Below are positions 1 to 11,073 of a stretch of 64,000 nt of DNA, piece by piece. How positions within the stretch are numbered: position 1 is the stretch's first letter; every line of letters starts with the position of its first letter. The DNA lies in NCBI RefSeq assembly GCF_036785885.1, contig NC_092314.1, forward strand, positions 18,187,638-18,251,637, in the 5' to 3' direction. This DNA is from Coffea arabica (lineage: Eukaryota > Streptophyta > Magnoliopsida > Gentianales > Rubiaceae). The notes under the pieces were generated by a model that saw only the letters and a program-made list of their open reading frames with translations, had not been told where the DNA came from and searched no databases. A program made the position numbers and the translations under genes.

Positions 1-1924
1 CTGGCTATAGGGAAGAATTTGAGGAGGAGGACAACTGAACCGTTGAAGGCAAACAAAGAAGTTTCTGTTCCAAAAAGCCAGCTCGAAAGGTGGAAAGCTA
101 CTGGGGTTATTGCATTGCCTGAGTGCAATCTGAAGGTGTTGAGGAACAGTTTTTCTTGTTGTTGAATTGAGCTAGCACTACTGCTACTGCTACTCTTGCT
201 TTTCTTGATGATTGTGTACTTAAAATGATTCATGTTCCTTGATGTTTGTGACCTATTTTCAAGAACAGTAAGTAATTAGTGGTCCTTCCAAATCTTTTGG
301 GAATTATGTCGGTTCTGTCCAATTTTCTTCTTGATTGTATTCAGTAAGAGTGCACGAGTTTGTTGTTTTTTCCTCTATAAGTACCGAGCTAAATCAGTCG
401 ACCTTGTCCTAAAAGTGAATAGGAAAAACACGATAAGTGTTGAGTAAATTAAATCGTACCCTCTTCACTGTTTGCTTAGTTTTCAGAGATATCTAATGTA
501 GCTATTCCAGCATGCTGCTTATTATGGTGGATGCATAGTGATATGTTCCGAGTTAGCATTCTCACACTTATAGTTCATGGAATATCTTATGTTTTTTTTT
601 AATAATCTGCTATATAGTTCTGTGAGCTCCGCGTCTCTGAATCTTTAGTTTGTTTGGTTGAGATCATGCTTAATATATTTTTGGTTTCTGAAAGGCCATA
701 CCTGAGGAAGTCTGGATGTGTGGACCTTCCGCTAGACTCCTTGATCTCAGCCACAACTCGCTACTACAACTTCCAGATAAAATTGCCTGTTTGAGCTCCA
801 TGCAAGTTAGACAAAACTCTTTCAGTGGTTCTTCTTTACAAGCTATATGAGGAACTTCTCCTCAATATGGTTCTGATTTTGCTTTTATCTTCATCTAATT
901 CCATAGAAACTGCTCCTTAATGCCAATGATTTATCAGATAAATTGATTAGTTGTGAAGGGTTAACCTGACTGAAGTCTCTTACCATTTTGTCGTTGAATC
1001 AAAACAGGCACTGCAACTGACTTTTGTTGCGAGAAATCGGGTGGATTTTATTCACATTATATGCTGGTTTACGTATACTCTAATAGTATGTGACAAGTAA
1101 CTTGCATTGGTGGTGAACATTCTTTGGATCTTCTAGTGCACTGTTACACTATCTACTTGTAAAATTTGGCTGCTGCAAGGCTTTTAAGCTGGTAGTGTCA
1201 GATCTCAGAGTGCTTGCTTCTCCTGAAGCCTGACCAAATGCACTCCCCCTTCTTCAAAAAAAGGGGGGGAAAAAGGCAAAGGGACAATGCTTTCCCCGGT
1301 TTCTATTTTGGTCTTTGCAATCTGTTGTTTACATGCTATCTAGTACTGATTTAGTATCCAGTAAATGCTAGATAAGACAAATTTACTACTGTGTTGGAAG
1401 CTGTCCCTCATGCACTGGTGATATCTTTTATGATGATAATTTCACTAGCCATACAGAAATTGACTTGTAGTGCAGAGTGTTTGTTTTCTGTAAAATCCAA
1501 TATGAAAGAAATCTATTTTTGGTCTATTAATGTCCTCCAAGTATTGCGTAAGTTTCATTTATCATTGCTACAGTACTTACGTATGTCATTGCAGTTGTGC
1601 TTGTGTTACTTTTTTCTTTTTCTTTCCATTCTGTTTTCCTCTTGGTTAGACATGCATGTGTGCTCTAGTTGGGCATTGATAATATTATGTGACACTGAGT
1701 GCAGCATTATAACATTACAGGCTTTGGTTTATTTTCGATGCAGTTGTACGGCAACTATGAGCCTCGATTATGTAGTTTCATCAATCCAGCTCATTAGATT
1801 CACTTATTTTCTTTTGTTTCCGATGTAATATGATCATTTTAGTAGTGCTGCCTTCTGCCATTGGGGCTTTGACGTCTTTGAGGCAACTTCTTGTTGAAAA
1901 TAGCAAGTTGACGGAAAATGTTGT
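1..1924 (+). pseudogene. LRR + ubiquitin-like protein gene, copy A, 5' part (partial at left edge)
   Basis: Spliced remnant of a gene resembling the plant LRR and ubiquitin-like-domain protein family (At2g30105 type). Exons read by eye: 1-135 (linker, ending PECNLK), 695-805 (AIPEEVWMCG..., LRR), 907-1008 (LRR, NDLSDKLIS...) and about 1843-1924 (LPSAIGALTSLRQLL). Introns 1 and 2 have GT/AG borders; the donor after 1008 is not canonical. In-frame TGA at 967-969 where copy B has TCA, so copy A is broken. The last exon is cut at 1924 by a MULE and resumes at 15334. Between exons the sequence is ordinary intron. The ubiquitin-like exons would lie left of the window. The family is a cytosolic LRR protein of unsettled function; the assignment is from remembered motif order, not a search. 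Confidence 0.72.
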
Positions 1925-2525
1925 AGTAACTATCGTTATGGTAACTAAACAATTTTTACCTGATATAACAGGTTATTATAATTGTAACGACCATTTGATT
2001 ACTTGTTGAACCTATCCACCTAAATAAGATAATGCCTAAAAATAAGGAAGTAAGTTTCTCAGCTAAAATAGTAAGTTAACCGTAATAAATTAGTAACTTT
2101 TGTATCTCAAAAGGTAAATTAGAAGAAATATGAAACTTACTTTTTAAAGAGATAAATTACTATTTTATAACCCAAACATACTTTTGAGATAGTAAGTTTA
2201 GTTTATAACCCAAACTAGCATTAATATAGACCTAACAAAATGAGAGAAATAGTGTAACAATTAATACAACAATAAAAATAACAGAATTAGTATAATTTGG
2301 AATTTTTTTCTCTGGAGATTGTTCACGAATATAAGATCCAACCACTAAACAAAAATCACATGCATATATAATCTATTGTATAATTTAAATTAAATTTAGT
2401 TCATGTACAAAATGATCATAAAATAATTAGCACACTACAATACCATATTATCTTAACAACAAAAATTTTTTTTGCCAAAAGTCTCCAATATCCATGATAT
2501 ATGTATGAGAGATATTTTACCATAT
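1925..2525 (+). repeat. Left TIR of outer MULE (copy A)
   Basis: Inverted copy of the right arm, alignable from 1925 to about 2525 (for example AATCTATTGTATAATTTAAA near 2370 and its complement near 14360). Relative to the right arm and to the copy-B left end it lacks roughly 0.5 kb after about 2200. 2526-2940 is AT-rich MULE interior with no gene. Confidence 0.65.
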
Positions 2526-2943
2526 TTTTACCCCTTTTTTTCCCATATTTATATCTCATGTCTAATCATTGATGTTAATTTGAGGAAGAATATTTTTTAT
2601 AATAAAATCATTTTCAATTTAATTAACAAGTTGAGATTTTTTTTTTTAAAAAAAAAAAGTGAAATATTTTGGAAACTTATTTTTTATTTTCCCAAAATTA
2701 AAAGAATTTTTTTTTACCATTTGTTGCAATTAACATTTCATTTTCTAGACTAATTTTTATCAATGTAAAATTAATTTAGTTAACAATAATTGAAGTTCTG
2801 TTGGTCCGAGGATTGGCATGCTATTATTGTTATTTTACATGTAAATATACAACCTAAGTAATAAAATAAATAATAGCTACTTAAAAAAAGGAAATAGGTG
2901 CTCAATTGATTGCATTCAAACTATGAATTCTGTTAGTGCATAA

Positions 2944-3669
2944 TTGCTAAACTTCGATAAACATTCACTGTTCTCCATCCTTTCTTCAGTAGGGAAGCCG
3001 TTGTTCTTGGATGCAGCAACGGCGGCAGGCACACGCCCTAGTGTTGCCAGGGTTTGTATGGAAGTAGACTTGGTGAAACCAATCTGTTCTAGAGTGTGGG
3101 TGGCAGTGGAGGGTGAATCAGGTTTTTGGCAACATATTGTTATAGAGGAACTGCCTTCGTATTGTTCTAAGTGCTGGAGGTTGGGCCACTCAGTTGGCGA
3201 CTGTAAGAGGAATGTTGAGGACTTTGCAGCTCGGCGGAAAACAAATCACCATACGAGGCAGATACATGCTGCCCAGGCTGTTGCAGAAGAGAACACGCGG
3301 GTGGATGTCCCTGTTAAGGGAACCCATGCAGCTACAACTTCACAGGAAGGGAGTCGGGTGCCTGGGACGAGGAATGCAGGGTCAGGTCAAGGAGCTGTGT
3401 TCGAGGGGGAGCGCTTCAATGGGGACTTGCAGCGGACTGGAGTGGCTGATGGTGCAGGTCAAACAACTGGTGCGAGACAGGGTGCTGGGCGGTTGGTTGA
3501 TGTGGGTAGCGCTGCGATTGCAGGTGCCGGGCAAGAGGAACAGGTGTGCGGGGATTGGGTGGAGCGTGTTGGGGCGGGGAGTCCGGAGCTTGTGCATGAA
3601 AAGGATCCAGGGCTGGCACATGAACAGCTGCTCTCGCAGCCTGATCAGCGAGAGGTTGGTGAGGGGTAG
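2944..3669 (+). pseudogene. LINE ORF1 (gag-like, CCHC zinc knuckle), 5'-truncated
   Basis: Open frame of about 240 residues. An N-terminal DUF4283-like tail (KHSLFSILSSVGKPLFLDAA) is followed by CSKCWRLGHSVGDCKR, a CCHC zinc knuckle typical of plant L1 ORF1 nucleic-acid chaperones. The C-terminal 140 residues are low-complexity, rich in Gly, Ala and Glu. There is no proper start codon or N-terminus, which fits 5' truncation of the LINE. A frame continuing to about 3998 leads into ORF2. Confidence 0.75.
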
Positions 3670-3996
3670 CCTGCTCAAATACCGGACACTACACTAGCCT
3701 TGGTTAGCGCTCATGGCCCATTATTTGATGGGGAAGACGGTGGTGAGGAGGGGGGAGATTGTGGAGGGTGCTGTTGAGTTACCTATTGTGGCGGGCAATT
3801 TGTCTCTGAGGATGTTGGTGCGCCATGAAAGAATAGTAGAATCTTCGGTCCAGGCATTAAGCATCGTCCACGCCAATAATGACGTGCAAAATATCCAGCA
3901 AGTAAGAGGGAAAGGTGTCCGTGTGCGTTTCCCTTCAGATAGGCAACTGCGATCGACAACATCAACTTATAACTCCTTCCAGGTTTTGCCTTATGA

Positions 3997-5517
3997 TTAA
4001 TGCAATTTTTGGAATATTAAAGGGGTTTCTAAACCCCCGAATCTTAGAAGATTGGTAAAATTAATTCAAATGCATGGTGTTAAGTTTGCTGTCATTTGTG
4101 AGCCCAAAACTGATGTCTCTAAAACTGAATCCATTCGCATGCGTCTGGCGTTTGATTCGGTGATTACAAACTTGTCGGACGATCTCTGGATTTTTTCTTG
4201 CAATCCTTTCAGTTGTTCAGTTGTCGGGAACTCAACCCAACATATATCCTTATCTATTCAACATCCATTGCTACCTAGCCCCATTATTTTTTCATTTGTG
4301 CATGCAAAATGTTCTGTAGAGGAGCAAAGGGAACTATGGCAGAATCTTCTAGCTGACAGGCCTAGCTCTCTTCCATGGTGTATCGGGGGGGATTTCAATG
4401 TCATTCTAGCTACTCATGAAAAGCGCGGGGGTCAGCCATTTGGTGTTCATGAGGGGGTAGAACTTATGTCTTTCATGGAGGCGGCTGGCGTTTTTGACGT
4501 GGTCTTTTCGGGAGCTAATTTTACATGGTGCAACAATAGGAGGGGCAGAGCTAAAATTTGGAAACGTTTGGATAGACTCCCAATTAATGGGGAATGTGCG
4601 GAGGTCTCTCCCATCATTTCTGTTAAGCATTTAGCAAAACATCCGTCAGACCATGCACCTCTACGGATCTCTTTTTCTACTTGCTTAGACAACAAGCCAA
4701 GGCTGTTTCGATTCTTGAATGTCTGGACGTCGAAGGCAGCTCTTTTGGAGATAGTTAGAGGTGCTTGGGATAGACCAATGAATGGAGCTCCATTGCGCGC
4801 CGTATGCTATCCAGGTTTGGAACAAGCAAGCCTTTGGAAATGTCTTTGATGCGGTTAGGGAGGCAGAGGTTGCGGTTCAATGGGCTGAAATGGAATGGGA
4901 CGGCAATGACTCTGAGGAGTTGCAGGAAGGCCTTCATAAGGCCCAAGCAGACCTCAATCAGGCACTATTACTTAAGGAACACTTCTGGAGGCAGAAGGCC
5001 CAAGTGAGCTAGCTTCACAGTGGCGATCGGAATTCAAAGTTTTTCCATGCAGTGGTGAAGCAGAGAAGGGTTCAGAGCGCCATTCATAGGATTAAAAATT
5101 CGCAATGCTCTTGGGTGGAGAAGGATGAGGACATAGCAAGTGAGGCGATTTAGTTTTTCTCGGACCTGTTCTCTGAACATTCTGCCCCTGCACCAGATAT
5201 GCTTTATTTAATTCCCCTTTTGATCATGGAGGAGGACAATGAGATCTTGGAGGCTATCCTATCCATGGAGAAGGTTCGACGGGTGGTGTTTGCAATGGAT
5301 GAGGAGAGTGTTGCGGGACCGGATGGATTCACGGGTAAGTTTTTCACTTTTTCTTGGGATATCATTGCTCGAAATATCTATAATACGGTGTTGAGTTTTT
5401 TCTGTGGGGCCGAATTGCCTAAGTTTGTCACCTCTACATCCATTGTGCTTATCCCTAAAGTATCAAATCTCCAGGATTTCTTGTTGTTTCAGCCGATTAG
5501 TCTCTACAATTTTTTAA
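3997..5517 (+). pseudogene. LINE ORF2, 5' half (endonuclease and start of RT)
   Basis: Begins at ATG 3997 but needs a one-base correction near 4010. The APE endonuclease shows the GGDFNVI motif near 4390, the region ending in NFTWCNNRR, and SDHAPL near 4650. The linker has typical LINE sequence (RNSKFFHAVVKQRR) with stops at about 5010 and 5150. RT begins with SVAGPDGFTGKFF and TSTSIVLIPK and is cut at PISLYNF by the inner MULE. The product would nick DNA and prime reverse transcription; at least three lesions make it inactive. Confidence 0.8.
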
Positions 5518-5783
5518 GGGTTAAATGCAGAAAACACCCACGAACTTTCATGGAAGTTGCACAAAACACTTAGAAATATGTTTTTAGGCATTTTGCACCC
5601 TGAAAAAACGATCGTTCACACATTTCACGGTGAAACAAAACGCGTGGAAGCCACTTTCTGTCCGTTGAATTTGCTGACAAAATTGTCCTCTTTCCAGTGA
5701 ATATAAATGAGAACAACCTACCATCACTTCTCATTTCCCCCCTTGTATTTCATCTTCTTCACAGATACACAATTTCTACTCAT

Positions 5784-6435
5784 ATGGAACACTATCCAAA
5801 TAGTTGCAACTCAAGCAATGCACACCATGCAACAAACTTCAACTCAAGATGCAGATGTGGAAAAAAAGCACCCGTACGCACTTCATGGACCATTCAAAAT
5901 CCAGGAAGAAAATTCGTAGGATGTTCCAATTATTCGGTAAGTCCAAATCTCACATACAATTTCAGTGAACCAAAGGCAATAACGGCCACTTATTTTGGAA
6001 TTTTGTTTTAGACAGAATAGTAATGCATGCGAGTATTTTAAATGGGTGGAACTTGAAACATGCAAAAAAGGAATGGAAATTGGGGAATATTTTCATGGCC
6101 GAATGGAATAAATGGAAGCAAGGATTAACCATCTGCAGCAACAGAATGAGCAATTACAAAGAGCATCTGAAAGAGTGAATGATGCAAGAGTTGCTACTAT
6201 GCTTCAAAATGACCAGCTAGTGATCAAATGTGAAGAATTCAAAACTATAATCCGGTCATTGCAAGAAAAAATGGTCAGGTATAAAGGGGCTCTTAAAGAA
6301 AGGATGAGAACTGAGTCCAAAGGGAGGAAGCTGATATATGTAATTGTAGTGGTGCTTGTTGTAGTAGTAATTGTTGTAATGAAAGAAAAGAAAAAGGAAC
6401 AAATGTATTTCTGCCATGAACACCATGTAACATAA
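5784..6435 (+). pseudogene. GRF-type zinc finger / coiled-coil / C-terminal TM protein carried by MULE
   Basis: Two exons. Exon 1 (ATG 5784 to 5936) encodes a GRF zinc finger: CRCGKKAPVRTSWT, then NPGRKFVGC. The intron has GTAAGT at 5937 and an AG acceptor at 6014-6015. Exon 2 completes the finger (SNACEYFKWVELETC), then a coiled coil (INHLQQQNEQLQRASERV...) and a hydrophobic C-terminal helix (LIYVIVVVLVVVVIVVM) with a short charged tail. The architecture matches plant At4g04775-like proteins, function unknown. An in-frame TAA at 6109-6111 separates finger from coiled coil, so this copy appears broken unless splicing avoids it. It is transcribed toward the transposase gene, both between the same TIRs. 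Confidence 0.7.
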
Positions 6436-6762
6436 ATCATTCAAGTTAGTATAAAATTATGGTTTGTCATATAAGCTGGTTATATGAGAGAGAGAAAAAA
6501 AAGCAATGTGGAAAACATAATCAGCAGAACAATGGAAACAGCAAAGGTAGTAACTTCATAAACCAATCCATAGTTCATTGCATAAACTACCAGGAAGATC
6601 ATCTTCCACTTTACTAATACAAAGTATGAAAATAGCATATCCTAGTGTTCAACCAAACAAAAAAAGACCATATCTGTTTTCTGAACCATTCAAAAGCATG
6701 TTTCCATTACAAAAGAGGAACATATCCTTTACGGGCTATATTATCATCCTAACAGTTAGATG

Positions 6763-9700
6763 AACTTTCATTAGGTGGTATCCGAGAGTCTTGATGCACA
6801 CGTGTCCTAGTGCTGGAAGATTGACTGGAGAACAATACATCACCAAATCTTGTTGAATGCCTTTGGATCTGGTACAAATAAAACAAGTTATTGGTGATGT
6901 ATATTTACTTTATCTTGCCTATGAATTGTATATGAATTGCAGAACAATATATACCTGAGTAGTGGGTATACTACCCTCATTAGCATTGGTATTAGTGCTC
7001 AATTGTGAGCCTCCGGTCAGGGGGTCATTTGTCCACTAGTTACACATGACATTAGTTAGTTCAAATGCAGCTGAAATTAAGCAAAAGTGTGTAAAAATAC
7101 AGCTGAAATACTTACCATTTGAACTGTCCGGGTTTCAGAAGTGTTATGAGATTGCATGGCCATCCTTGCCACCTATCATTAATGAGAAAGACATTAATAC
7201 AAGTTAAAAATGAACCAGTTTGGAAATATACATAATGCCTAAAATAATATTGGATCACCATATCAGATGGGATGAAATTTCTGCCATCAGACATGCCAAT
7301 ACCATTCCAATTTCCAAATCCAGAAAGCGGTGGAGGACATCCTGAAAATTCACCTCTCCCTCTTTTCCCTCTTGCCCCACCTCTAGTTGAGGATTCCACT
7401 CCCTTACCATTACCTCTTCCCCTACCATTACTTCTGCCCCTTCTATTACCCCTTCCATTACCACCAGTCATATTGATATTAACATTCTGTGTGTCCACAT
7501 TAACCGTTCTCGGTCTTCCACCAACATTTTTTGGAGGGGTTGTACCTCTTCCCCTTCTTGTTTGAGTGGCACTTTCATCCTACAAAAGTAACTAAATTAG
7601 TAAATAAACTAAAAAAGGAAATTATTAAACACAATTTAAGGCATCATACACAACCTGTCTTAGTTGCTTGCGTGTCTTCTTATTATGACCAGGCATATTA
7701 CAGTTGCTACAGTGGGTTATAGTACCCTTTCTAGTTACCACATCATTATTCACAAGCTCATCTGCACTTTTTCTTCGTAGCTTTCTTGGTCTACCAGGTC
7801 TTCTCCTTAGTTTTGGTGGTTGAATAGGCAAGCCACTTGTTTGAACCCATAGACCCTCTTCTGGAATAGGAACTACCATACCCTTATAAGCTCTACAATA
7901 GTACTCTATACTATAATATGGATGGATAAGGTCTGTTGGTTCTTGATCAGATTCTATAATTGCTGCACATGCATGTACACAAGGAGCACCAGTTATATCC
8001 CATTCTCAACAAGTACAAGTTCTTGCATTCAGGTTAACAACTTTGTGCCCTGCATAGCTTGTGATCTCCCATATGCCTTGACCAGCTTGAACAGCTTCAT
8101 ATTCCATTGCTCGTGCCGTAATTCCCTCCACTTTATCATGGATTCTTGGACAAATTTTTCCTTTAACCTTAGATATGAACTCTCTCTTTTCTTGGTATCT
8201 ACACATAATCAGCCTTCAAATTGCTTCAAACATAGATAAAATTGGCTCCTCCCTTGCCTCTTTAATATACTGGTTGAAGGATTCACTAACGTTGTTACTC
8301 AAAAGATCACACTTTGATCTTGGATTGAACATGCACCTTGACCAAAGTTAGCTAGAATAGCACTCAACCAGTCATAAGCTTCCCTATTAGCAACTTGGAG
8401 TTCTCTCATCTTTTGTGACCATCCATCTATCTCATATGCTCGTGCAACAACCCACATGATATCCCTAAGTGCCTTGTCTTTAAACCTCAGTTTGAAATTG
8501 GCATACATATGCCTAACACAGAACCTATGTTCCACCCCAAGAAACAGCACATCAAATGTCTCAACTAGACCCTACAAAATAGCAACATCATCAATCAGAT
8601 TTGGTTTAATTATAGCAATAATAAACTCATATATGAATGTTGGAAAAATTTAATGGCAAGTTTACCTTTTGTCTGTCAGAAATGAACACCCAATTCATGT
8701 CAGCTGGTGATCCAATATGAGTAGTCAGAAGTTCTAGAAACCAATGCCAGCTTTCCTTACATTCAGATTCCACGCATGCTATTGCTATAGGATACATCTG
8801 ATTATTTCCATCCCTCCCAACAGCATGCATTAGATGTCCCCCAAATCTTCCTTTGAGATGGCAAGCATCTAAACCTATAACTGGTCTGCAGCCACTTATA
8901 AATCCATCCTTTTGTGCCCTAAACATAACAAACATTCTCTGAAATATAGGATTGACAGATGGTGGAACAACTTCTGTCATAACAAAGGCTGCAGAACCAG
9001 GATTTTTCAGCATAATAGTTGCACAATAATCTCTTAGTCTGGCATATTGTTTCTTATGATCCCCAAACATTTCAGAATGTGCATGTTTCTTGGCCCTATA
9101 CACCTTCCATCTAGAAACTCTTAATTTGAATTTTCTTTTAATTGTCTTTCGAAATTCCTTAAGTTTCCAGTCAAGATCATCAGCCAATTCCTTTTTGAAG
9201 TGTTCAGCCAACCATCTTGAATTTGCACTAACATTCTTATAAGACCAAGGACATCTATGAGGGGTGCCTTTCAAGCTCTGCACCTGCATTGCTTTAGTTT
9301 TCCTATAATAACTCGCATATATTTTCCAACCACATTCTCTATTGCATATTGCAATGATTTTGTTACTATCATTCTTTTGGAACTTCAACTCAAAACCTTT
9401 AAGGATGGAATACATTCAAATTGCCTTTCTAAACACATGTGTGGTTAGGAAAATGAGGCCTACCACAATTTTAGGATCAGCCATGTCTCTTTCCTCATTA
9501 AATTCAGGAAATTGTTCTCTATTTTCATCATCAAAGGACTGAATGGCAGTTTCAAGTACTTCAGCATCAACAATATTTTCATGCTCAACAAACTTACCCT
9601 CTTTCCTAGCCTCAACAAAGGCTCTATAATCACCACTAATTAATTCAGCATATTGTTGGTACTGTCCTAAGTTAATATTGCTATCCAGCCCACTAGTTAC

Positions 9701-10284
9701 CTTAGTAGTATTATCACCAATATCACAGCCATCACTTAATGTGTCCCCATCTAAGAAATAATCAAAATCTGAGTCATATTCAAAAGATTGCTCACTTTCA
9801 GGTGTGTATGAGTCATCAGATTCTGTTTCTGATTCACTCACATCATGATCAACCTCTGGTTCAACATTATCATTCACCCCACTAACCCTAAACCATCATT
9901 ACCAGTCCCAACTCCCTGATTAGCATTTATATTGCTATTACCTATAGCTTCAACACCATCTTGCTGATTCCCATTATTATTTTTTATATCCCCATTATCA
10001 TTTACCTCTCCAACATAGATATGAATGTATGGTTCATCTCTAAACATCCCAAACATATGCATGACTGCTGCTTCACTATTAAGTAAGACAAATTCATCAT
10101 CCGGCATTTTAAAGTAAATTTGAGTGTTTATGGGCAAGTTCAGTCCTTTTAGCAGCCCCCAGATCTCAAATCTTGACATATAATCTGGGTCAATATCATT
10201 GAAATGTTTTATATCCCCACCCACATATGTTAGTCCTGGATTTTTTACAAAATGGCCCCCATAATGGACTTCAAATGAGAACAT
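6763..10284 (-). pseudogene. MULE transposase (mudrA-like), degenerate
   Basis: Multi-exon minus-strand gene. The N-terminal domain (MFSFEVHYGG... from 10284) resembles the PB1-like domain of plant MULE proteins; an acidic linker follows (9877-9416). The MULE transposase core at 9415-8672 has GLDACHLKGRFGG (catalytic Asp) and FISDRQK (second Asp). An intron lies at about 8671-8570. The core continues to 8299, followed by a SWIM zinc finger (CTC at 8009, GAPCVHACAAI) and a CCHC knuckle near 7690 (CSNCNMPGH). Gly/Arg-rich exons (7498-7112) and a last exon near 6870-6763 end the gene. TGA codons at 9416-9418 and 8006-8008 and a frame change near 8230-8300 show it is inactive. Both TGAs could be CGA to TGA transitions. 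Confidence 0.85.
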
Positions 10285-11073
10285 ACTTTCCAACGGTGAT
10301 GACCACACTGGTACGCGACAAAAAAATAATAAATCTAAGTGAGGGACCACAAAACCACATTTATTGAACTTAATTAACATACTGTAATTAGCAATAATAA
10401 ACTTAAAAGACACTACCAACACCGACCCATGCTCAACAGACTAGAATCTTGTAAAGAAACCTATAAACAACACAATTATTGCATGAAAAGGACAGATAAG
10501 AAAATTTGGTCGCAATCAGCCCAACATGGAACCAACATAACGACCACATGCAATATATATATTCCATCACAACCATACAAATACCCATTCTAAAACTAAA
10601 GCCCACTGCTTTAGGTATCCAAATCCACACAAAAAAGGGGTAAAAGGTCGATTAAATAAAGAAAAAATTAGGGCTTTGCATATTACCTGATTTGCTGAGA
10701 TACTCAAAATATTCTACTTGTTTTTTGATTCTTCAGACCATCTTTTACTTTTGGCCATTTCTAGTTACCCTCTGCAGTCATTCGGCTTTGGTTCTTCCTC
10801 GATCGCAAGAAAAAGGCAAAAAATTTTGGCAAACTCAAGATCAGCTTTGCCTTGTACTTTCTGCCCGACATAATGGGTTTGGAGGAGAAGAATGGTGATT
10901 TTGTCTATTCAGTTATTATTTGAGGATAAAGTTGTCATTTGAGTCCTAAAATAAACGGTGTGTAAATATCCGTTACTTTTCAGTGGATCTTGGGTGCGTT
11001 CTGCCTATAAACATATTTAGGGGTGTATTGTGCAACTCATATGAGAGTTCAGGTGGTTTTCTGCATTTAACCC

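Larger units (their letters stand above)
5518..11073. mobile_element. Inner MULE with transposase and GRF-zinc-finger genes
   Basis: Ends are GGGTTAAATGCAGAAAAC at 5518 and its complement ending at 11073; the arms stay alignable for about 80 bp (CAT..GAGTTGCACAA). The target duplication is attttttaa (5509-5517) versus tttttttaa (11074-11082), 8 of 9 bases. The insertion point lies inside the LINE RT, and the LINE frame continues cleanly across it. The element carries a minus-strand mudrA-like transposase and a convergent plus-strand GRF-type gene. It was probably autonomous before both genes acquired stops. Confidence 0.88.

Noticed and set aside
1391-1828. 145-codon ORF, repeated at 63057-63353 in the other copy
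   Set aside because: It lies in an intron of the LRR gene, is T-rich without a domain, and is shared only because the region is duplicated; in copy B it is cut short by a substitution.
3194-3697. 167-codon ORF overlapping LINE ORF1 in another frame
   Set aside because: Shadow of ORF1, which has the zinc knuckle; the alternate frame shows no motif.
7272-7565. Plus-strand Pro/Leu-rich ORF
   Set aside because: Antisense reading of the Gly/Arg-rich exon of the MULE transposase.
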